Source: JBDRRP01 sp964446485 (lineage in GTDB: Bacteria > Desulfobacterota > Desulfobacteria > Desulfobacterales > JBDRRP01). From it: a DNA stretch of 30,884 nucleotides. Positions 1 through 7,193 of this stretch are shown here, in pieces (position 1 is the stretch's first letter; each line of letters starts with the position of its first letter). The notes under the pieces are model-generated. The model was not told the DNA's origin, searched no databases, and worked only from the letters and a program-made list of their open reading frames with translations. A program made the translations under genes and the position numbers. Location of the stretch: the NCBI GenBank assembly GCA_964446485.1, contig CAYUOU010000049.1, forward strand, positions 1-30,884. Direction: 5' to 3'.

Positions 1-63
1 AATGATATTTTTCGCTGTATGGGGAAAACTATTTTTGAAACGTGCGAAATATAAGTTATAAAG

Positions 64-393
64 GTGAAACATTTTTTAGAGCAAGGATCTGATATAAACA
101 AGCCAAACGTTCAGGGGTTTACACCGATCATGACAGCATCTTATTACGGTTACACTCAGGTTGTCGAATACTTGTGTGAGCGTGGTGCAGACCTTAACCA
201 CACTAGTCGTGAAGGTTCCACAGCATTAATATATGCTGTTCAGTACGAGTACAACGCCATCATCGACATTCTAATTGAGAATGGGGCAGATTTGTGGATT
301 AAAAATAAAAATGGTCAGGATGCCCTATATTTTGCAAAGCAACATGGCAATAAGGCACTTATAGATAGAATAGAAACTATACTGAAACAGTAG
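64..393 (+). CDS. Ankyrin-repeat protein, probably 5'-truncated
   Basis: The 109-residue product consists almost entirely of ankyrin repeats: two GADL-type turns (GADLNHTSREGSTALIYAV and GADLWIKNKNGQDALYFA), each followed by a helical pair, plus the end of an earlier repeat at residues 1-12. Ankyrin repeats are protein-protein interaction modules; no partner or enzymatic domain is visible. The only in-frame start is a GTG with no convincing ribosome binding site and a stop codon at 52-54 just upstream. Because the protein begins in mid-repeat, it looks like the 3' end of a longer gene broken by a frameshift or rearrangement. Its base composition is clearly more AT-rich than the rest of the window, which suggests acquired DNA. 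The family call is firm; whether it is expressed as a short protein is not. Confidence 0.6.
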   Translation: MKHFLEQGSDINKPNVQGFTPIMTASYYGYTQVVEYLCERGADLNHTSREGSTALIYAVQYEYNAIIDILIENGADLWIKNKNGQDALYFAKQHGNKALIDRIETILKQ

Positions 394-792
394 TTTAATT
401 CTTTCAGTGTGCACAGCTGAATAGGCAAGTATCTCGTCTCGGAAAAAGAATTCCAAATCAACAGCCTCAGATCGCTCAACCAAACAAGGTACCCGACTAA
501 CTCGGCAGTCCCTCATCTCCCCCCAAAAACTGCATCTAATCGACCGCAGAATGTTTGCCATTCTTGACAATATAATTAAATTACAATTGGTTAGCGGAAT
601 GATTTCGCCATAACGCGTCCAGCGCTATCAATTTCACCCAATAGTGAAATCCTGCCACTGGCATCTTGAAAAACGCCCTTCTTAGCCCACTGCCACAGCC
701 GTACAAAAGCCATTTCGGAAAAAAACGGAAAAATGAAAAAAGGCGCCCAACTCACGGAGACCGATCTATGCATCCTATGGTGCTAATGCCCT
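394..792. other. Intergenic stretch without a recognisable gene
   Basis: About 400 bases between the ankyrin fragment and the toxin gene. Open frames here are short, give no recognisable motif and lack ribosome binding sites. The sequence contains a small perfect inverted repeat (631-650) and A-rich runs around 719-740. The AT-rich composition continues from the ankyrin fragment to about 600 and then drifts to the window average, so it may be a scar of past insertion. Confidence 0.5.
631..650. repeat. Short perfect inverted repeat
   Basis: ATTTCAC and GTGAAAT form a 7-bp perfect stem around a 6-base loop (CCAATA). No T-run follows on either strand, so it is a poor intrinsic terminator. It could be an operator-like site or chance. 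Confidence 0.3.
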
Positions 793-1065
793 TTATCTTT
801 GAAATAGGTCAGAGTGGGTTCCAGTCCGCTCAAACACAACACGGTCCGATTCAACAAGAGAAATAAAAAGCCAGTCGGATTCAATGTGGCATTCCCGTCG
901 CCCCTTCCAGTTGCCAATCAGCTTATGGTCACGATGAATGTCATCAAGTGGTTCCTCGGCCACTAACGAACGGATGATTATTTTCAATTTTTCAAGATTT
1001 TTACCACGTTTTCTCATCCGTTTAGTGTCACGCTCAAACTGCTTTGTATATGTGGGTGTCAGCAT
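793..1065 (-). CDS. yafQ: YafQ-family type II toxin (mRNA interferase), no antitoxin beside it
   Basis: A 90-residue RelE/ParE-superfamily toxin of the YafQ type, which in E. coli cuts mRNA on the ribosome and is neutralised by DinJ. The diagnostic C-terminal half is intact: HKLIGNWKGRRECHI at 47-61, SDW at 63-65 and RTGTHSDLF at 80-88. His47, His60, Asp64, Trp65, His84 and Phe88 match, with a constant offset of 3, the residues I recall as important in E. coli YafQ (H50, H63, D67, W68, H87, F91), so the enzyme looks active. Antitoxins of this family are normally encoded just upstream, yet only 42 bases separate this gene from the MFS stop codon and no RelB/DinJ-like frame exists on either side. 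Its start is preceded by GTTAGGC, a heptamer matching an integron cassette core site. The family call is firm; whether it is a functional orphan is open. Confidence 0.85.
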   Translation of the reverse strand: MLTPTYTKQFERDTKRMRKRGKNLEKLKIIIRSLVAEEPLDDIHRDHKLIGNWKGRRECHIESDWLFISLVESDRVVFERTGTHSDLFQR

Positions 1066-1107
1066 TAGATGCCTAACTTTTCCGGTGCGGAAGCCGCAGG
1101 GGATTTT

Positions 1108-2268
1108 CTATGCAGGCACGCGGCGCTGCTGAATGAGAAAGATGACACCGGCAACGGCGGCCGCGCCGCTGCTGATCCAGAACAGTCCGGTGATGCCCAC
1201 CGCGTCCACCAACCAACCGCTGACCAGAAAACCCGCCATGAGTCCCAATCCATAAGTTACGGCGTTGTTGACTGCCTGCCCAACGGTTTTCATTGAAGCA
1301 TCGGCGCAACTGTCGATATAAAGGATGCTGGCAATGTGAAAAGCCCCGTAGGTGACGGCATGCAGCACCTGGGCGATGAGGATGGCCGCAGCCCCGTCGA
1401 TGACGCCCAGCAAGCTCCAGCGCAGGGCGGCTGCGGCAAAACTGAACAACAGCACCCGCTCCAGGGAAAATCGACTGAACAGCCGCCGGGAATTCACCAT
1501 CACCAGAATTTCCGCCCCAGATGCCACCGCCCAGCACACCCCCACGAAGGTCTTCCCGAATCCAAGCAATTCCAGATGAATGGAGAAAAACCCATAGTAG
1601 GCCCCGTGGCTGAAAAGCATGAGGAATGCGCAGCATAGAAAGCCCCGAATTCTTGGACTGAAAAATGCGCGTATCTGGAGGCCGTTCGAAAAGGGTGCTG
1701 AGATTTGAGGCAGCCGCCGGACACCGGTGGACACCACGGCCAGCAGCAGTGAGCCCCCCAGAATCAGGCCAAGGATCGTATTGCTGCCCCTGGCATCGAT
1801 GAGTCGACCCACCAGCACGACGGTAACGATGAAGCTGATGGACCCCCACATCCGCAGCCGCCCGTAGTGGCGTTTGTCGTCGCCTAAAGTGTCCATGGCA
1901 AAGGCTTCCAAAAAGCTGATGAGGGGCGCGTAGAAAAGGCCGTAGGCCACTGTGAGCAGCACCATGGCGGGAAACGACGTGGTGAACAGGAACCCGCACC
2001 AGATCATTGCACTGGCCGCATGGCAGCCGATGTAGATGGCACGCCGAGCCCGGTAGCGGTCGGCCAGAATACCCCAGATGATGGAAAACACCACCATGGT
2101 GATGGAGCGGATAGCGGACAGGCTCCCGATTTCGACCCCGCTGAATCCGAGATGGTAGCAATACAGATTGAAGTATGGAAGAAAAACCCCCATCACCCCG
2201 AAATACAGGAAGTACTGGGCGCTGATGAAGCTTTTGGTGGGAAAGATGGGCACAGGCTGATCGTTCAT
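1108..2268 (-). CDS. MFS transporter, HcaT / MFS_1-like type
   Basis: A 386-residue, strongly hydrophobic protein with the roughly 12 membrane helices of a major facilitator. The N-terminal segment FLYFGVMGVFLPYFNLYC and the GxLADRYRARR loop after helix 2 (about residues 66-77) are typical of the MFS_1-like group that includes the 3-phenylpropionate permease HcaT and nucleoside symporters. It sits in the inner membrane and most likely takes up a small organic molecule with protons; the substrate cannot be read from the sequence. The ATG start has only a weak upstream purine stretch. The gene is monocistronic or co-transcribed with the short toxin gene that follows it 42 bases downstream. A hairpin with the signature of a terminator lies between this gene and hsp20, which insulates it from heat-shock transcription. 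Confidence 0.85.
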   Translation of the reverse strand: MNDQPVPIFPTKSFISAQYFLYFGVMGVFLPYFNLYCYHLGFSGVEIGSLSAIRSITMVVFSIIWGILADRYRARRAIYIGCHAASAMIWCGFLFTTSFPAMVLLTVAYGLFYAPLISFLEAFAMDTLGDDKRHYGRLRMWGSISFIVTVVLVGRLIDARGSNTILGLILGGSLLLAVVSTGVRRLPQISAPFSNGLQIRAFFSPRIRGFLCCAFLMLFSHGAYYGFFSIHLELLGFGKTFVGVCWAVASGAEILVMVNSRRLFSRFSLERVLLFSFAAAALRWSLLGVIDGAAAILIAQVLHAVTYGAFHIASILYIDSCADASMKTVGQAVNNAVTYGLGLMAGFLVSGWLVDAVGITGLFWISSGAAAVAGVIFLIQQRRVPA

Positions 2269-2360
2269 TTATTGGGTCCGCCGTCAGGGGAGGCTTGCTG
2301 TATACCACAAACAGAAGTTTAGGCGGAAAACCATGGTGCAGGTCAACGGCGACCTCTCAG

Positions 2361-2394
2361 ACACAACAAAGGGGCGTGGACCGTCTACGCCCCT
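2361..2394 (-). terminator. Probable intrinsic terminator downstream of hsp20
   Basis: AGGGGCGT (2370-2377) and ACGCCCCT (2387-2394) form a perfect 8-bp GC-rich stem with a 9-base loop. Reading the minus strand the stem is followed by TTTGTTGTGT, a T-rich but imperfect tract. It lies about 80 bases past the hsp20 stop codon and before the MFS start, the place expected for a terminator. Confidence 0.5.
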
Positions 2395-2474
2395 CAGTAA
2401 CGCCGGCAGCATTGGACCGGCTGATGAAAAACCATTGGCCGCCGCAAGGATCTTTCAATCGGCAGGTCTACGAA

Positions 2475-2924
2475 TCAGTCGATGGCCACTTTGATCTGCC
2501 GCGGTTTTTCCTCTTCGGGCTTGGGAATGAAAATTTCAAGCACGCCGTTCTTGAAACCGGCACGAATGGCGTCCGGGCGGACTGAGAATTGCAGGTTGAA
2601 GGCCCGGTGAAAGGATCCCGCGCAGCGCTCTCGCCTGAGGTAGCGGTCGTCAGGGACATCGGGGGCCATTTCTCGACGACCGCGCAGGGTCAGAAAGTTG
2701 TCCTTGATTTCAACATCAACGTCTTCTTTGCGTACCCCCGGCAGATCCACCGTAATAACCAAGCCCTCGGCACTTTCGAAGATATCCACCGGCGGCGACC
2801 AGTCACACATGGACACTTCGCCGGGATTAGCGCCCGAAAGGGCAAACTCATCGGCGAACATCCGGTTGATACGTTCCTGCAAGGCGGCAACGTTCCGGAA
2901 AGGATCCCATTTTACGATTGTCAT
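2475..2924 (-). CDS. hsp20: Small heat-shock protein, Hsp20/alpha-crystallin family
   Basis: A 149-residue ATP-independent holdase that binds unfolding proteins in the cytoplasm. The N-terminal WDPFRNVAALQERINRMF is typical of the bacterial class. The alpha-crystallin domain runs from about residue 42 to 140, with PPVDIFESAEGLVITVDLPG at its start and the hallmark A-x-x-x-N-GVL strand (AGFKNGVLEIFIPKP) near the end. A C-terminal IKV provides the I-x-I/V tail used to assemble oligomers. The ATG start is preceded by GGGAG at good spacing. The gene is divergent from a second hsp20 gene that leads into lon, so the intervening 360 bases probably hold two heat-inducible promoters, although I could not identify a convincing sigma-32 or CIRCE site there. 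Confidence 0.93.
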   Translation of the reverse strand: MTIVKWDPFRNVAALQERINRMFADEFALSGANPGEVSMCDWSPPVDIFESAEGLVITVDLPGVRKEDVDVEIKDNFLTLRGRREMAPDVPDDRYLRRERCAGSFHRAFNLQFSVRPDAIRAGFKNGVLEIFIPKPEEEKPRQIKVAID

Positions 2925-3284
2925 TACAATTCTCCCGTGCGTGGTGAAGTGATTAGCACACGTTAACCACCTGCTCGTTCATGTCAAGAACCGACAATAC
3001 ATACTGAAATCATTCGAATAACTCCCGTAGCGCCTTTACAAAAAATCCGGGTGGTGTTACCTTGCGTACCAGTTGCACGACGCGATTGAAATCCCCTCAC
3101 AGCCCCGCCGTTCGGGATCTTCGTTGCGCTGCGACAGGTTGCGAGGAATGTTCGGCCGAACAGGCGGCGATGCGGTATCATAGCGTAGATTGCCATTTTA
3201 ATTCGCTCGCCAGCCTCACGGCAAGCATTAGGGCATGCGCTCGCTTGCCGGTTCAGCCGCACCCAACCCCACCAGGAGCTGCAA
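2925..3284. promoter_or_regulatory. Divergent upstream region of the two hsp20 genes
   Basis: These 360 bases separate two divergently transcribed small heat-shock genes and must contain both promoters. On the minus strand a TTGACA (2987 to 2982) lies about 60 bases before the first hsp20 start, but no good -10 element sits 16-18 bases from it. A lone TTAGCAC at 2953-2959 resembles half of a CIRCE operator without its inverted partner. No supported gene lies here. A 92-codon open frame on the minus strand has neither motif nor ribosome binding site. Confidence 0.4.
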
Positions 3285-3737
3285 ATGGACTATATCAAAA
3301 TTCGCTTTGGAAAAGGCACGGATGCGCTTTCGTCACCCTTCGATCAAACGGTGGAGGGCTTGTTTCAATCCGGCCACCTCAGTCCAATGTTTTCTTCCTG
3401 CGAGCGGTCGTGGACCCCGCAGATGGATATCATCGAGACACAGGACGAGATCATCGTGCTGGCGGAGATTTCCGGTGTCGACAAAGACAACCTGGAAGTC
3501 GAGATCAACAACAAAGCGGTCCGTATTTTTGGACGGCGCTCCCCCATGATCAATGCCGAGAGCCTTACCTACCGTCTTGCAGAGATCCAGTATGGGCAAT
3601 TTGAACGGATACTCTTTCTGCCGACCCCCATCGACCCGGAAATCGTATCATCTTCTTACTCTAACGGGTTTCTCAGACTGACGCTGGCCAAAATGGCGCG
3701 GCCCGAAACTCACCGCATCCCCATTTCCGAAGAATAA
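3285..3737 (+). CDS. Second small heat-shock protein, divergent Hsp20 family member
   Basis: A 150-residue alpha-crystallin-domain protein that differs strongly from its divergent neighbour, so it is not a recent duplicate. The domain covers about residues 44-138: TPQMDIIETQDEIIVLAEISG begins it and SNGFLRLTLAK replaces the usual NGVL strand (Val to Phe). The C-terminal RIPISEE supplies the I-x-I oligomerisation tail. The N-terminal region lacks the WDPF-type motif, starting instead with DYIKIRFGKG. AGGAG lies just before the ATG. Only 63 bases separate its stop from the lon start, so the two are probably one transcription unit pairing a holdase with a protease. A role in delivering or protecting Lon substrates is an inference from context. 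Confidence 0.9.
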   Translation: MDYIKIRFGKGTDALSSPFDQTVEGLFQSGHLSPMFSSCERSWTPQMDIIETQDEIIVLAEISGVDKDNLEVEINNKAVRIFGRRSPMINAESLTYRLAEIQYGQFERILFLPTPIDPEIVSSSYSNGFLRLTLAKMARPETHRIPISEE

Positions 3738-3790
3738 CCGACGATACCCCGATTGGGTAATCCGAGCGGCCCCCCGGCCGGATCCTTTAC

Positions 3791-3796
3791 AGGAGG
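3791..3796 (+). promoter_or_regulatory. Ribosome binding site that fixes the lon start
   Basis: A perfect AGGAGG lies four bases before the ATG at 3801. An in-frame TTG at 3753 would add 16 residues but has no such signal, so translation is taken to begin at 3801. Confidence 0.85.
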
Positions 3797-3800
3797 ATAC

Positions 3801-6173
3801 ATGGACAACAGCCAAGAAAACAAAGTGGTGGAAGCTGACAAAATCCCCGAGGTCATTCCGATATTGCCGCTGTTCGATGCCGTGCTGTTTCCCAAAATGG
3901 TTTTGCCCCTGGTAGTGATGGAAGGCGAGTCGATTCAACTTGTCGACGAAGCCATGGCCAAAGATCGCATCATCGGACTGCTGGTCTCCAACAAGAAGGG
4001 GGAGGGGGAGGGGGAGAAAAGCACTGATCAGACTGACGAACTGGCTACGGTGGGCACCAGCGCGCTGATCCTGAAAATGGCCAAGACCGAGGACAACAAG
4101 GCCCAGATGCTGGTCCAGGGTCTTTCCCGCTTCACCGTCCAGGAATTCACCAAAGGGAAGGGGTATCTGCGCGCTAAGGTGACGCACGTCGAGGAGCAGG
4201 AAGCCAAAGGCAAAGAAATCGAAGCGCTGAAAGCCAATATCATCAGCCAGTTCGGGCGCATTGTGGAGCTTTCACCGGGTCTGCCCAAAGAGATCGGCGG
4301 CATGGCCAAATCCATTCAGGAGGCGGGTATCCTGGCCGACATGGTGGCGTCCACCATCAACAGCGAGGCCAAGGAAAAGCAGAAGGTTCTTGAAACACTG
4401 GACATCAAGGACCGCCTCAAGGAAGTGACCCGGCTCATCAACGAGCAATTGGAGATCCTCGAACTGGGCAACAAAATTCAGTCCCAGGTCAAGGGAGACA
4501 TGGACAAGTCGCAGCGGGAGTACTATCTGCGCCAGCAGCTCAAGGCGATTCGCGAAGAACTGGGCGAAACCGATGACAGCAGTGTCGAACTGGACGAATA
4601 CCGTACCAAGATCGATGACGCCAATTTGCCTGAAGAAGCCAAGAAAGAGGCGGAGCGCGAACTCAAGCGGCTTTCCAAGATGCATTCCTCCTCGGCGGAG
4701 TACACGGTGGCGACGACCTACCTGGACTGGATCACCTCGCTGCCGTGGCACACGACCACCGAGGACGAACTGGACATTGCCAAGGCAAGAAAAATCCTCG
4801 AGGAAGACCATTACGGATTGGACAAGCCCAAAAAGCGTATCCTGGAGTATCTGGCCGTTCGCAAACTCAAGCCGGAGTCCAAGGGACCCATCCTGTGTTT
4901 TGCCGGCCCTCCGGGAACCGGGAAAACTTCTCTGGGAAAGTCCATCGCCAGGGCGCTGGGCCGAAAATTCCATCGTATCTCGTTGGGCGGCGTGAGGGAT
5001 GAAGCGGAAATCCGAGGCCATCGCCGCACGTATGTGGGGGCGCTTCCCGGACGGGTCATTCAGGCGCTCAGGCGGGTGGAGAGCAAAAACCCCGTATTCA
5101 TGCTCGACGAAATCGACAAGGTGGGCAGCGATTTTCGGGGCGATCCGTCATCCGCATTGCTGGAAGTGCTCGATCCGGAGCAAAATTTCAGCTTTTCCGA
5201 TCACTATCTCGACGTGCCGTTCGACCTTTCACAAGTGATGTTCATCACGACGGCCAACGTCCTGGACACCATCCCGCCGGCGCTCCGCGATCGCATGGAG
5301 GTCCTGCAACTGCTGGGTTATACACTGGAGGAGAAAATCAAGATCGCCAATCGCTATCTCATCCCCCGGCAGCGAAACGCCCACGGGTTGAAGTCGGAAA
5401 ACATCACGTTTACCAAGGGAGCGGTCAAGCTTATCATCAGCGGATACACGCGAGAAGCCGGCCTGCGCAACCTTGAGCGCGAAATTGCCAATGTCTGTCG
5501 CGGCGTGGCCGCCACCGTCGCCGAAGGTATCGCCGACAGCGTCCACATCACCGTTCAGAACATTCCGAAATATCTGGGACCCAAGCGGATCAGCCTGGAA
5601 GCAAGGGCCCGCGTGGCCACCCCCGGTGTGGCCATGGGACTCGCCTGGACCCCGGTGGGCGGCGATCTTCTTTTCATCGAAGCCACGGCGATGCCCGGCA
5701 GCAAGGGGCTGACCCTCACCGGACAACTGGGCGATGTGATGAAGGAATCGGTGACGGCGGCGCTGAGCTTTATCCGTTCCAACGCCAAGCGCCTCAATGT
5801 CGAGGAAGGCTTTTTCAGCAAGACGGACATCCATGTTCACGTGCCGGCCGGGGCCATTCCCAAAGACGGCCCATCAGCAGGAGTCACCATGCTCACGGCG
5901 TTGACATCGCTGCTCACCGAACGGGCCATAAGGAAAGACCTGGCTATGACGGGCGAGATCACGCTGCGCGGCCAGGTGCTGCCCGTGGGCGGCATCAAGG
6001 AAAAAGTGCTGGCCGCCCACACCGCCGGCATCAAAACCATCATCATGCCTAAGGCCAACGAAAAAGATCTATACGACATTCCCAAGAAGGTGATCAAAGA
6101 CATCGAGTTTCACTTTGTCGACAAGATGTTGGACGTCATCAAACTGGCCTTCAATTCGGGGAAGGCCGATTGA
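3801..6173 (+). CDS. lon: ATP-dependent Lon protease (LonA)
   Basis: A 790-residue LonA protease that unfolds and degrades damaged and regulatory proteins as a hexamer in the cytoplasm. In order: the N-terminal substrate-binding domain (about 20-215), a coiled linker carrying the QREYYLRQQLKAI signature, the AAA+ module with Walker A GPPGTGKT (369-376) and Walker B FMLDEID (433-439), and the Ser-Lys protease domain with catalytic Ser692 in PKDGPSAG and Lys735 in GGIKEK. The spacing of the dyad equals that of E. coli Lon (S679/K722). Length is normal. A tandem GGGGGA hexamer at 3998-4015 encodes a Gly-Glu stretch in a surface loop of the N-terminal domain. The stop codon overlaps the TTG start of rlpA, and the preceding hsp20 suggests stress-driven expression. 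Confidence 0.97.
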   Translation: MDNSQENKVVEADKIPEVIPILPLFDAVLFPKMVLPLVVMEGESIQLVDEAMAKDRIIGLLVSNKKGEGEGEKSTDQTDELATVGTSALILKMAKTEDNKAQMLVQGLSRFTVQEFTKGKGYLRAKVTHVEEQEAKGKEIEALKANIISQFGRIVELSPGLPKEIGGMAKSIQEAGILADMVASTINSEAKEKQKVLETLDIKDRLKEVTRLINEQLEILELGNKIQSQVKGDMDKSQREYYLRQQLKAIREELGETDDSSVELDEYRTKIDDANLPEEAKKEAERELKRLSKMHSSSAEYTVATTYLDWITSLPWHTTTEDELDIAKARKILEEDHYGLDKPKKRILEYLAVRKLKPESKGPILCFAGPPGTGKTSLGKSIARALGRKFHRISLGGVRDEAEIRGHRRTYVGALPGRVIQALRRVESKNPVFMLDEIDKVGSDFRGDPSSALLEVLDPEQNFSFSDHYLDVPFDLSQVMFITTANVLDTIPPALRDRMEVLQLLGYTLEEKIKIANRYLIPRQRNAHGLKSENITFTKGAVKLIISGYTREAGLRNLEREIANVCRGVAATVAEGIADSVHITVQNIPKYLGPKRISLEARARVATPGVAMGLAWTPVGGDLLFIEATAMPGSKGLTLTGQLGDVMKESVTAALSFIRSNAKRLNVEEGFFSKTDIHVHVPAGAIPKDGPSAGVTMLTALTSLLTERAIRKDLAMTGEITLRGQVLPVGGIKEKVLAAHTAGIKTIIMPKANEKDLYDIPKKVIKDIEFHFVDKMLDVIKLAFNSGKAD

Positions 6174-7036
6174 CCTCACCTGTCGGCAGGCCAATTCCGG
6201 CCGAGAGGCCTTCTGCCGCAGCGGTAGTGCTGGCCGCGGCGATCATTGCAGTGGGCGCCCTGGCGGGCTGCGCGCACCCTCCCGCGCAGCCGCCACCCAA
6301 AGCACGGGTCTACACCCCCAAACGTCCCCCCTCCCGGCCCGCCCAGCCAAAGCCGCCACCGCAGCCGGAGGCCCCCGCAAAAAAACCGCCCACCGCCAAA
6401 CCTTACAAAGTGATGGGCAAATGGTACCACCCCCTGCCGACGGCCACTGGATTCACGGAAACGGGGAAAGCCTCCTGGTATGGGAAGAAGTTTCACGGCC
6501 GCCTCACTGCCAACGGCGAGCGCTACGACATGCACGGTATCACCGCCGCCCACAAGACGCTGCCCCTGGGAACAGTGGTGCGGGTCCAGAATTTGGACAA
6601 CGGTCGATCCCTTGACATTCGTCTCAATGATCGCGGCCCTTTCGTGGATGGCAGAATCATCGACCTGAGCTACGGTGCGGCAAAATCTCTGGGTGTGGTG
6701 GGTCCAGGCACCGCCAATGTCCGCCTTACCGCGCTGGGCAAACCCTCCGCCGCCAGCGACGGTTCGTCCACGCCCACCTACCAGGCCGTGGACTACACCC
6801 GGGGCAATTTTACGTTTCAGGTGGGAGCCTTCAAGGATCCGGCAAACGCCGAACGCCTCAAGCAGCGCCTATCCGTCAGCTATCAGAACGCCCACGTAAA
6901 AGCCTATTATCATGAAGTCCACGGCACGCTTCACGGTGTGCGCCTTGGGCTGGCCAACACTCTCGAGCAGGCTGCCGAGTACAAACAGATCCTGCGGGAA
7001 AAAGGATTTAACGGCGCTTTCACCATTGCCGAGTGA
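6170..7036 (+). CDS. rlpA: RlpA septal-ring lytic transglycosylase lipoprotein with SPOR domain
   Basis: A 288-residue outer-membrane lipoprotein of the RlpA family, which cleaves denuded (stem-peptide-free) glycan strands at the septum in Pseudomonas. Seen here: a signal peptide ending in a LAGC lipobox with lipidated Cys34, a Pro/Lys-rich linker (37-78), a double-psi beta-barrel domain (about 99-190) starting GKASWYGKKFHGRLTANGE, and a C-terminal SPOR domain (about 214-288) that binds septal peptidoglycan. Glu117, His128 and Asp154 occupy the conserved acidic/His/Asp positions of active RlpA. The TTG start overlaps the lon stop codon by 4 bases and follows GGGGAAGG, so translation is probably coupled; no later start would keep a full signal peptide. 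Linking a division-site hydrolase to lon is unusual. Confidence 0.92.
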   Translation: MTSPVGRPIPAERPSAAAVVLAAAIIAVGALAGCAHPPAQPPPKARVYTPKRPPSRPAQPKPPPQPEAPAKKPPTAKPYKVMGKWYHPLPTATGFTETGKASWYGKKFHGRLTANGERYDMHGITAAHKTLPLGTVVRVQNLDNGRSLDIRLNDRGPFVDGRIIDLSYGAAKSLGVVGPGTANVRLTALGKPSAASDGSSTPTYQAVDYTRGNFTFQVGAFKDPANAERLKQRLSVSYQNAHVKAYYHEVHGTLHGVRLGLANTLEQAAEYKQILREKGFNGAFTIAE

Positions 7037-7113
7037 TCACCGAAAGTGGTATCGGTCCGTAGCTGTAAAGCGCGATCTCACCACCGCGTCCACAGAACAT
7101 GAAGAAGATGCCC

Positions 7114-7181
7114 GGGCGGGGATAAACCCCGCCCCTGCGAAAAACCCAGAATAATTGTAGGGGCGGGGTTTGTCCCCGCCC
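7114..7181. repeat. Inverted pair of GC-rich palindromes (REP/BIME-like doublet)
   Basis: Two hairpins with identical 8-bp arms, GGGCGGGG and CCCCGCCC, lie head to head. The first occupies 7114-7134 (loop ATAAA), the second 7161-7181 (loop TTTGT). The second, with about six flanking bases, is nearly the exact reverse complement of the first, so the pair also forms one larger inverted repeat around about 14 AT-rich bases. The design matches dispersed intergenic palindromes known in many bacterial genomes. It ends 12 bases before the gmhB start and could terminate, stabilise or modulate the transcript between rlpA and gmhB. Confidence 0.8.
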
Positions 7182-7193
7182 GCTGGCAGCGGC

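Noticed and set aside
745..1075. Complete integron attC site around the toxin gene
   Set aside because: GTTAGGC and GTTGGGC core-like heptamers exist, but no RYYYAAC partner with the required folded inner arms was found.
1073..2308. 411-codon minus-strand frame across the MFS gene
   Set aside because: It is Arg/His/Pro-rich, overlaps the transporter in another frame, and lacks any domain pattern; the MFS frame reads cleanly as membrane helices.
2953..2959. TTAGCAC as a CIRCE heat-shock operator
   Set aside because: Only one half-site; the inverted GTGCTAA at the proper 9-base spacing is absent.
2984..3262. 92-codon minus-strand frame between the hsp20 genes
   Set aside because: No ribosome binding site or recognisable motif, and the space is needed for two divergent promoters.
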